Origin: JAZRZI01 sp045601325
GTDB taxonomy: Bacteria; Bacillota_I; Bacilli_A; RFN20; CAG-826
DNA length: 19,894 nt
NCBI GenBank assembly: GCA_045601325.1
Contig: JAZRZI010000048.1
Location: 1-19,894 of the forward strand
Direction: 5' to 3'
Under the pieces are notes generated by a model. That model was not told the DNA's origin. It was given only the letters and a program-made list of their open reading frames with translations, and made no database searches. Made by a program: the position numbers and the translations under genes. The stretch's first letter is position 1. Every line of letters starts with the position of its first letter. Of the stretch, positions 14,183 to 19,894 are shown one piece after another.

Positions 14183-15946
14183 TTATTTCTTGTCAGGATA
14201 GCATTCACGATCTGCATCGTAAGATGTATGTAACAATTCCTCTGCAAGTTCACTCATAGGTTCACCTAAGAATTCTTTGTAGAGAGTTTGAACATCCTTG
14301 TTATTATGAGATTGACGGATAACTTGTTTTTCATCTTCGCTATATAAGACGGAAGCACGTTTTGCTTTGTATGTATCTAAGATATCGTCATCTTCATTTG
14401 GCAACAATGTTGGATGGACATATGGTTGACCACCACCATTGATACAGCCGCCTGGACAACCCATGACTTCGATGAAGTGATATGGGGAGGTACCATTCTT
14501 AATACCTTCTAATAATGGTTTAGCGTTTTTCATACCGGAAGTAATAGCGACTTTAACTTCTGTACCAGCTATATTTAGTGAAGCTTCTTTAACGCCTTCT
14601 AAGCCACGAACACCATGGAAGTTAATTTCGCCATATTCTTCTTTTGTCAACCAGAAGTATGCAGTTCTAAGTGCGGCTTCCATAACACCACCAGTGACAC
14701 CGAAGATGACACCAGCGCCAGAGTATTCGCCTAATAAATCATTATCGAATTGTTCTTCTGGAAGTTTATCCCATCTAATGCCAGCACGTTTAATTAATTT
14801 AGCTAATTCACGTGTTGTTAAGACAGCATCAACATCGTTAGGCATTTCTTTTCTTTGACGTTCATATTTCTTTGCTGTACATGGCATGATGCTAACCACA
14901 AAGATGTCTTTAGGATCTAATTCATGTTTCTTAGCAAAGTAAGTTTTAATGATAGCGCCCATCATCATATGTGGGGACTTACATGTTGAAACGTTTGGAA
15001 TGAGTTCTGGATAGTAGTATTCAAGGTAATTAATCCAACCTGGAGAACAGGATGTGATTTGTGGTAATGTACCACCTTTAGTCATTCTTGCTAATAATTC
15101 ACTAGCTTCTTCCATAATTGTTAAGTCAGCAGCGAAGTTAGTATCAAAGACTCTATAGAAACCTAATCTATGTAAAGCTGCAACCATCTTGCCTGTACCT
15201 GGAGTGCCAATCTTTTCGCCAAATTCTTCAGCGATAGCGGCTCTAACAGCAGGAGCAGTTTGGACAATAACTTTTTTGCCTGCTAAGAAAGCAGCATCAA
15301 CTTTATCGATTTCGCTATTTTCCATCAATGCACCTGTAGGACATACGTTAACACATTGACCACATTGCATACATGGACTATCAGCAAAGCTTCTATTTTG
15401 AACAGGAGCGACGATTGTATTAAAGCCACGGTTTTCAAACCCTAAGATGGAAATACCTTGTGCTTCTTTACATCTTTCGATACAACGACCACATAAGATA
15501 CATTTTGCTGTATTTCTAATGATGCCAGGAGCGACTTCATCAAGAGTCTTTTCTGTCATAGTACCGACAAATTTTTGATCACGAGCGCCGACCATTTCAG
15601 CGACGTGTAATAATTCACAATGTCCGTTTTTAGCACATTGTAAGCAATTCTTTTCGTGGTTAGAAAGAATTAATTCAACACTAGCTCTACGAGCTTCGGT
15701 TGCTCTTGGAGAAGAAATGGAAATTTCCATACCTTCGTTTACTGGATAAACACAGCTAGCGCATAAACCACGAGCGCCTTTAATTTCAACTAAGCAAACA
15801 CGGCAAGATGCACGGGAGCATTTACCATGATTGAATGCACATAATGATGGAATTTCAAATCCGCATTTTCTACATGCTTCTAATACTGTTAAGGAGCTAT
15901 CAACTTGGAATGGTTGACCTTCGATTTTAATATTTACTAATGCCAT
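14183..15946 (-). CDS. hydA: [FeFe] hydrogenase catalytic subunit HydA (HndD type)
   Basis: Catalytic subunit of a cytoplasmic NAD(P)H/ferredoxin-linked [FeFe] hydrogenase. Its electron relay is visible in order: an N-terminal [2Fe-2S] site (Cys36, 48, 51 and probably 65), a His-ligated [4Fe-4S] site (His97, Cys101, 104, 110), and two ferredoxin clusters (Cys149/152/155/159 and Cys192/195/198/202). The H-cluster motifs are TSCSPGW (298-304), MPCTAKKYE (354-362, Cys356) and EVMGCPGGCINGGG (493-506, Cys497 and Cys501). The tail with ELLHTSY is the fused small-subunit domain. Length 587 matches HndD-type enzymes. The first H-cluster motif has Ser where the classical TSCCPxW has a second Cys. It is the last gene of the operon, 14 bases after hydB. 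Confidence 0.95.
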   Translation of the reverse strand: MALVNIKIEGQPFQVDSSLTVLEACRKCGFEIPSLCAFNHGKCSRASCRVCLVEIKGARGLCASCVYPVNEGMEISISSPRATEARRASVELILSNHEKNCLQCAKNGHCELLHVAEMVGARDQKFVGTMTEKTLDEVAPGIIRNTAKCILCGRCIERCKEAQGISILGFENRGFNTIVAPVQNRSFADSPCMQCGQCVNVCPTGALMENSEIDKVDAAFLAGKKVIVQTAPAVRAAIAEEFGEKIGTPGTGKMVAALHRLGFYRVFDTNFAADLTIMEEASELLARMTKGGTLPQITSCSPGWINYLEYYYPELIPNVSTCKSPHMMMGAIIKTYFAKKHELDPKDIFVVSIMPCTAKKYERQRKEMPNDVDAVLTTRELAKLIKRAGIRWDKLPEEQFDNDLLGEYSGAGVIFGVTGGVMEAALRTAYFWLTKEEYGEINFHGVRGLEGVKEASLNIAGTEVKVAITSGMKNAKPLLEGIKNGTSPYHFIEVMGCPGGCINGGGQPYVHPTLLPNEDDDILDTYKAKRASVLYSEDEKQVIRQSHNNKDVQTLYKEFLGEPMSELAEELLHTSYDADRECYPDKK

Positions 15947-15960
15947 TTTCGTTTTCCTCC

Positions 15961-17868
15961 TTATTTCTTAATGATTGCACCAATACGGCAACCACTCATA
16001 CATGAACCACATTTAACACATTTCTTTGGATCGATAACGTGGACGAATTTGCCAGGGTTCACATTGCCATTTGGTAAGTGAGCTGGTTCTGTGCCTGGAG
16101 CAATTGCGCCGACAGGGCAGTTTCTAGAACATAATCCACAACCAATACATTTGTTAGGTTGAATGTAGTATTCCATCATATTCTTACAAACATGTGCTGG
16201 ACATTTGTGATCAACAACGTGTGCTTTGTATTCTTCTGGGAACGCTTTCATAGTAGAAAGAATTGGGTTAGTAGCGGTTTGACCTAAAGCACAAAGTGAA
16301 TTGTTTTTAATAACGTTAGCTAATTCTTTCAAATCTTCTAAGTCTTGAGGTTCACCCTTACCATCACAAATCTTTGTTAAGATGTCTAAGCATCTCTTTG
16401 TGCCAATACGGCATGGAGAACATTTACCACATGATTCATCACAGATAAATGTCATATAGAACTTAGCGACATCCACCATACAGTTGTCTTCGTCCATAAC
16501 GATTGCGCCACCAGAACCCATCATAGAGCCCGCAGCGACTAAACTACCGAAGTCGATAGGTGTGTCTAAGTCTTTTTCTGTTAAACAACCACCGGAAGGG
16601 CCACCTGTTTGAATGGCTTTAAATTTCTTGCCACCAGGGATACCACCACCGATATCGTAAATTAATTGTCTTAATGTTGTGCCCATTGGAACTTCAACTA
16701 AGCCGACATTGTTAACTTTGCCACCTAAAGCAAAGACCTTTGTGCCTTTAGTATCTTGTGTGCCAATAGCAGCGAATTTTTCCCAACCTTCTCTTAAGAT
16801 GAATGGAACACACGCTAATGTTTCCACGTTGTTAACGACTGATGGGCAATCCCATAAACCTTTAACTGCTGGGAATGGAGGACGAGGACGTGGCATACCA
16901 CGTTTTCCTTCAATGGAGTTAATTAAAGCTGTTTCTTCACCACAGACGAATGCACCAGCACCAAGTCTAATGTGGCAGTGGAATGAGAAGTCAGTACCTA
17001 AGATGTTATCGCCTAAGATACCCAATTCTTCTAAGTCTTTAATTGCTTGAGCTAATCTTTGAACCGCGATTGGATATTCAGCACGGACATAGAAATAACC
17101 ATTTTGTGCTCCGATAGCGTAACCAGCAATCATCATGCCTTCGATAACTGCGCATGGGTTACCTTCGATGATAGAACGATCCATGAATGCACCTGGGTCA
17201 CCTTCGTCACCGTTACAAATCATGTATTTAGGACCTTCTGTTTTTGGAACGAAAGACCATTTTCTACCTGTAGGGAAGCCTGCACCACCACGGCCGCGTA
17301 AGCCGGAATTTAAGACTTCTTGAATAACTTCGTCTCTTGTCATATGGAGAGCTCTATTTAAGCCTTGGAAAGCACCATAACCAATAGCTTCGTTAACATC
17401 TTCTGGGTTGATTAAGCTATTACCACGGAGAGCAATGTCTCTCATTTGTAATTTGTAGAAGTTAATATCATGTTGTTTTTGAACATGTTCTTTTGTTTGT
17501 GGATCAATGAAGAGCAATCTTGTAACGATTTCACCATTTAAGATATCCTTTTCAAAGATTTCATCTGCATCAGCAACTTTAACTTTTGTGTATAAGGTTT
17601 CTTCTGGGAAGATTTTAACGAATGGACCTTGAGAACAGAAACCAAAACATCCAACGATATTTGCAGTAACTTTATCTTCAAGACCATGTTCTTTAATTAA
17701 TGCTAACAATCTATCAAGAATTTCTTTTGAATCCGCTGATAAACATCCTGTACCACCACAAATGACGATAGCACGATGACCAGGTTCACAATGGAACTTC
17801 TTGTCTAAGCATTTACCGCAGTGTTCAAAGCGCTCAGCGAGTTCTTTTTCATTAGTAATTTTTGCCAT
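15961..17868 (-). CDS. hydB: NADH-binding hydrogenase subunit HydB/HndC (NuoF-like)
   Basis: The NuoF-like flavoprotein subunit that exchanges electrons between NAD(P)H and the iron-sulfur chain of the hydrogenase. Domains in order: a thioredoxin-like [2Fe-2S] domain (Cys38, Cys42, Cys74, Cys78); the FMN/NADH core with RGRGGAGFPTGRKWSF (191-206) and GDEGDPGAFMDR (220-231); an SLBB region; a [4Fe-4S] site (Cys480, 483, 486 and 526); and a C-terminal two-cluster ferredoxin domain (Cys574/577/580/584 and Cys617/620/623/627). Extra cysteines near both ends (17, 20, 27; 555, 561) could bind metal. The domain set at 635 residues matches electron-bifurcating HydB. An AGGAGG-type site and a 4-base gap after the NuoE-like gene indicate tight coupling. 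Confidence 0.95.
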   Translation of the reverse strand: MAKITNEKELAERFEHCGKCLDKKFHCEPGHRAIVICGGTGCLSADSKEILDRLLALIKEHGLEDKVTANIVGCFGFCSQGPFVKIFPEETLYTKVKVADADEIFEKDILNGEIVTRLLFIDPQTKEHVQKQHDINFYKLQMRDIALRGNSLINPEDVNEAIGYGAFQGLNRALHMTRDEVIQEVLNSGLRGRGGAGFPTGRKWSFVPKTEGPKYMICNGDEGDPGAFMDRSIIEGNPCAVIEGMMIAGYAIGAQNGYFYVRAEYPIAVQRLAQAIKDLEELGILGDNILGTDFSFHCHIRLGAGAFVCGEETALINSIEGKRGMPRPRPPFPAVKGLWDCPSVVNNVETLACVPFILREGWEKFAAIGTQDTKGTKVFALGGKVNNVGLVEVPMGTTLRQLIYDIGGGIPGGKKFKAIQTGGPSGGCLTEKDLDTPIDFGSLVAAGSMMGSGGAIVMDEDNCMVDVAKFYMTFICDESCGKCSPCRIGTKRCLDILTKICDGKGEPQDLEDLKELANVIKNNSLCALGQTATNPILSTMKAFPEEYKAHVVDHKCPAHVCKNMMEYYIQPNKCIGCGLCSRNCPVGAIAPGTEPAHLPNGNVNPGKFVHVIDPKKCVKCGSCMSGCRIGAIIKK

Positions 17869-17872
17869 ACTA

Positions 17873-18355
17873 TTAAGCCTCCTTAGCGCGATATTCCGCG
17901 ATGATATTCTTTACGTTGTCAACTTTGACTTGTGGATAGACCTTGCCATTAACACTAACAGCAGGGGCAACTGCGCAAGCACCGATGCAACGGAGAACAT
18001 CTAATGTAAATAATCCATCTTCAGTTGTTTCACCAGGATTAATACCTAATAATTCACTAAATTTGTCTAAAACTAATTGACTGCCTTTAACATAACATGC
18101 AGTACCTAAGCAAACACCAATAACATATTTTCCTTTTGGTGTCATTGAGAAGAACGAATAGAATGTTACAACGCCATAGATGTCTGATACTGGGACACCA
18201 GTTAATTCAGAAACTAATTCTTGAACTTCTAGAGGAATATATCCGAATTCCTTTTGAATGTCTTCGAGAATCATCATTGTTGGAGTTGGTTCATTTTTAT
18301 AACGTTCGCAGATTTCTGTGATAAGTTTCACAGCGTTTGGTTGTAAATGCGCCAT
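17873..18355 (-). CDS. hydC: Hydrogenase [2Fe-2S] subunit HydC/HndA (NuoE-like)
   Basis: A 160-residue NuoE-like subunit with one thioredoxin-fold [2Fe-2S] cluster, held by Cys82, Cys87, Cys123 and Cys127 (CLGTAC and CIGAC). The N-terminal helical part includes LEDIQKEFGYIPLE, and YGVVTFYSFFSM is a family hallmark. It is the first gene of a three-gene operon with the NuoF-like and HydA subunits, the composition of the trimeric bifurcating HydABC enzymes, which couple NADH and reduced ferredoxin oxidation to hydrogen release. A separate HndB gene is absent. An AGGAGG site lies 5 bases before the ATG, preceded by a palindrome in the leader and a good promoter. Confidence 0.95.
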   Translation of the reverse strand: MAHLQPNAVKLITEICERYKNEPTPTMMILEDIQKEFGYIPLEVQELVSELTGVPVSDIYGVVTFYSFFSMTPKGKYVIGVCLGTACYVKGSQLVLDKFSELLGINPGETTEDGLFTLDVLRCIGACAVAPAVSVNGKVYPQVKVDNVKNIIAEYRAKEA

Positions 18356-18373
18356 AATAACCTCCTATTTGGT

Positions 18374-18389
18374 TTATTACTTGTAATAA
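18374..18389. promoter_or_regulatory. Palindrome in the hydrogenase leader (candidate operator)
   Basis: TTATTAC, TT, GTAATAA: a perfect 7-bp inverted repeat with a 2-base centre, at roughly +6 to +21 of the predicted transcript. The central 14 bases TATTACTTGTAATA also occur at the rplM promoter (1291-1304). It could be a protein-binding site, or a short weak RNA hairpin just before the ribosome binding site. Confidence 0.5.
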
Positions 18390-18401
18390 CCAGCGTTAAT
18401 T

Positions 18402-18430
18402 ATTGTAATACAACACGCGTGTATAGACAA
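18402..18430 (-). promoter_or_regulatory. Hydrogenase operon promoter
   Basis: On the minus strand TTGTCT (18425-18430), a 17-base spacer and TACAAT (18402-18407). The spacer holds the perfect 10-base palindrome ACACGCGTGT (18413-18422), unusually GC-rich for this region. A regulator bound there would sit between the two RNA polymerase contacts. Confidence 0.65.
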
Positions 18431-18453
18431 GTTTATTAACCACTATCAATATA

Positions 18454-18471
18454 ATCTATCTTAAGATAGAT
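18454..18471. promoter_or_regulatory. 18-bp perfect palindrome upstream of the hydrogenase promoter
   Basis: ATCTATCTTAAGATAGAT is a perfect 9+9 palindrome with no spacer, 24 bases upstream of the -35 box. No T-run follows it on either side, so it does not look like a terminator. Position and symmetry suggest a site for a dimeric DNA-binding protein. I do not recognise the motif. Confidence 0.5.
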
Positions 18472-18524
18472 GTATGTAAAAAACATATGATTTTTATAGT
18501 TTAAATATTAATAAGAAACTTGAT

Positions 18525-18557
18525 GAAAAAAGAAAGGACTATGGAAATCCATAGCCC
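18525..18557 (-). terminator. Terminator closing the RHS toxin/immunity locus
   Basis: On the minus strand GGGCTATGG (18549-18557) pairs with CCATAGTCC (18536-18544), 9 bp with one G-U pair and a 4-base loop, followed by TTTCTTTTTT. It lies about 220 bases beyond the immunity-gene stop and upstream of the hydrogenase control region. Confidence 0.8.
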
Positions 18558-18777
18558 TAGTAAAGGTTTAGTTTATGTCTTAAAACTATGCATGTTAAAT
18601 CAAAATTTCAAAATTTTGATGGTTAAACAAATGCCTAACACGCGTACAACATTAAATTCAATTATTGTAGATTCGTTTAAAAATTTATTCAAATTCATCG
18701 TTTTATTTCCCAAAAAAGTTCAAATATTAACTCTTCTATCTCATGATGGTTAAGTGCTGTTAGTTATTTCAAAAAAA
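18558..18777. other. AT-rich gap after the immunity gene with an inverted repeat
   Basis: I see no convincing gene here. It contains a perfect inverted repeat at 18599-18620 (ATCAAAATTT, CA, AAATTTTGAT) without a following T-run. It also contains a 9-base copy (AACACGCGT, 18637-18645) of sequence from the hydrogenase promoter spacer. Short frames on both strands lack good ribosome binding sites. It may be the remnant of an older toxin or immunity cassette, as is common behind RHS genes. Confidence 0.4.
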
Positions 18778-19215
18778 CTAAAAATACATTAATGAAATAT
18801 TGTCTATTAATACTTTGTTGATATAAAATCCATCTTTGGTTTCAAAAATTTTATTTTTGTTAATTTTATATTCATCATATTCTAACAACTTGCGTTTTAA
18901 ATTTAAGCATTTTTTCTTATTACTAAAAGGACCAAATATTTCATAATAATCATCATACTCACCATTACTAAATACGCTATATTCAAACCAAAGCAAATAA
19001 AGGTATTTTTGATTGGAAGAACATTCAAAATCATATTCTGTAACTCTTACTATTTCATCATCATTTTTCTTTTTATTGCAAATTTCTACCGCTTTATTTT
19101 TAATATTTACATTAAAAAAATAACCGACAATTTTTCTATCTTCAACAGATGTTTTTTCGCTAATATCAAAAAAATCAAAATCGACAATCTCAACTGAATA
19201 CAATTTTTTAATCAA
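18778..19215 (-). CDS. Candidate immunity protein for the RHS toxin
   Basis: A 145-residue protein I do not recognise. It is strongly acidic in its first half (EIVDFDFFDISEKTSVED), rich in Lys, Asn, Phe and Tyr, and has no signal peptide or membrane segment, so it should be cytoplasmic. Its DNA is clearly more AT-rich than the housekeeping genes, which suggests recent acquisition. The start is a TTG preceded by AAGGAGA at 8 bases, and it overlaps the stop of the RHS gene by 8 bases (TTGATTAA). A small, AT-rich, cytoplasmic protein immediately behind an RHS C-terminus is the classic immunity position. The function is inferred from that position only. Confidence 0.65.
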   Translation of the reverse strand: MIKKLYSVEIVDFDFFDISEKTSVEDRKIVGYFFNVNIKNKAVEICNKKKNDDEIVRVTEYDFECSSNQKYLYLLWFEYSVFSNGEYDDYYEIFGPFSNKKKCLNLKRKLLEYDEYKINKNKIFETKDGFYINKVLIDNISLMYF

Positions 19216-19894
19216 ACTTAAAATCTCCTTTTAATATATCTAACCATTTTTTAACGGCATTTCTAGGGTTGTTTGGACCATATTTCCAAACATTCATGTG
19301 TTTGTTCATTATATAGTCAGCTGCTTTATTAGCATCGTTATTAAACAAATCCATTGCTTCCTTTCCTTCTTCCGTTGTAACCCAAGAAAAAGGAGGCTTA
19401 TGAGTCATCTTAGGGTTTTTCTTTGACATGAGCATAATACCAATGCCAACAACAGCACCAACAGCTATAACATCTTTTATAACAAATGTAATTCCGGTAG
19501 ACATCACAGCGGCCCCACCGCTCGCTGAAATGCCACCACCAATTGATATTGTTGAGTTAAGAAATGCTGAAATCTCAGGCCAAAAATAACCAGCAGTAGC
19601 ACCAATTGCTGCTCCAATGAGTGTGTAGCCAACATAAGTTTCCCGGCCAACACTACCATTAATGCTATTGTCATCATAGTAATCTTTGCCTAAAGCAATT
19701 GAAGCACCAACAATCGCGACTATTATTAGACCAACAATCAACCCAATAACACTACACCCACTAGGATCATATCCATTAATAGGATCATTCTTACAATAGG
19801 CATATAGGTTTAGGCCACCTACACTAGAGATTTCAAGGTAATCAGAGCTATCTGGTGTTAAGAATCTACATATAGAAGGAATGTAGAATCTTGT
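19208..19894 (-). CDS. RHS-repeat protein, C-terminal part with candidate toxin domain (5' end outside window)
   Basis: The frame is open to the right edge, so only the last 228 residues are seen. Residues 1-50 are the end of the RHS core: TRFYIPSICRFLTPD, GLNLYAYCKNDPIN, then YDPSG, the conserved boundary before variable C-terminal toxins. A hydrophobic, Gly/Ala-rich linker with about three membrane-like stretches follows (to about residue 155). The last 65-70 residues, beginning THKPPFSWVTTEEGKEAMD and including KYGPNNPRNAVKKWLDI, form a soluble charged domain, the candidate toxin. Such proteins are usually exported or surface polymorphic toxins used against neighbours. The toxin activity cannot be named. 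A shorter frame beginning at an internal TTG (19741) is not the real start. Confidence 0.85.
   Translation of the reverse strand, partial: TRFYIPSICRFLTPDSSDYLEISSVGGLNLYAYCKNDPINGYDPSGCSVIGLIVGLIIVAIVGASIALGKDYYDDNSINGSVGRETYVGYTLIGAAIGATAGYFWPEISAFLNSTISIGGGISASGGAAVMSTGITFVIKDVIAVGAVVGIGIMLMSKKNPKMTHKPPFSWVTTEEGKEAMDLFNNDANKAADYIMNKHMNVWKYGPNNPRNAVKKWLDILKGDFKFD

Noticed and set aside
18413..18422. Rex operator at the hydrogenase promoter
   Set aside because: The palindrome ACACGCGTGT and the nearby TTGTATTACAA do not match the spacing or sequence of the known Rex site.
18454..18471. Terminator at the 18-bp palindrome
   Set aside because: There is no loop and no T-run on either strand, and a true terminator lies 54 bases away.
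18600..18698. 32-codon minus-strand frame beginning MNLNKFLNES
   Set aside because: It has no good ribosome binding site and ends inside an inverted repeat. It would also be the only gene here with a TGA stop.
18520..18753. 77-residue plus-strand open frame between the hydrogenase operon and the immunity gene
   Set aside because: It would be the only plus-strand gene, its start region lies in the minus-strand terminator, and the protein shows no recognisable domain.
1..19894. CRISPR array, insertion sequence or prophage
   Set aside because: No repeat-spacer pattern, transposase, integrase or phage gene was seen.

Overview
The window is a low-GC stretch of a Firmicutes/Bacilli-type genome, most likely a Mollicutes-like or Erysipelotrichia-like fermentative anaerobe. 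This placement is inferred from three things: strong AGGAGG ribosome binding sites, Firmicutes gene order (cysS-rlmB-sigH-like; ecfA1-ecfA2-ecfT-truA; rplM-rpsI), and a HydABC-type [FeFe] hydrogenase. Every gene I accept lies on the minus strand, so transcription runs from high to low coordinates. None of the 20 protein genes ends in TGA (16 TAA, 4 TAG).

Layout in the direction of transcription: (1) 19894-18525: the 3' end of an RHS-repeat protein, cut by the window edge, with a hydrophobic linker and a C-terminal candidate toxin domain. It overlaps by 8 bases a very AT-rich candidate immunity gene, and a strong terminator follows about 220 bases later. (2) 18520-14134: a three-gene operon for an NADH/ferredoxin-linked [FeFe] hydrogenase (NuoE-like, NuoF-like, HydA). 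Its control region is rich in palindromes. (3) 14133-11422: cysS, rlmB and a SigH-like sigma factor, with a terminator-like hairpin whose 3' arm is the sigma-factor ribosome binding site. (4) 11394-8099: ecfA1, ecfA2, ecfT (energising module of ECF vitamin transporters) and truA, tightly overlapped. (5) 8041-7337: a YebC-family gene with its own promoter and terminator. (6) 7203-1922: a four-gene lipid module: an acyl-activating enzyme fused to an acyl carrier domain, a GPH-type MFS transporter with an extra membrane tail, and two PlsC-type acyltransferases. (7) 1856-1392: a small membrane protein of unknown function. (8) 1318-312: rplM-rpsI with promoter, leader and terminator. (9) 297-134: tRNA-Ile(GAT) with promoter and terminator.

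Most of the window is housekeeping: ribosome, tRNA charging and modification, vitamin uptake and hydrogen disposal. The parts worth most attention are the lipid module, which resembles a rearranged Aas/LplT phospholipid-repair or scavenging system and interrupts the usual truA-rplM-rpsI neighbourhood; the RHS toxin/immunity pair; and the palindromes of the hydrogenase promoter, one of which shares 14 bases with a palindrome over the rplM -10 box. I did not find a convincing wholly new system. The lipid module is the nearest candidate.
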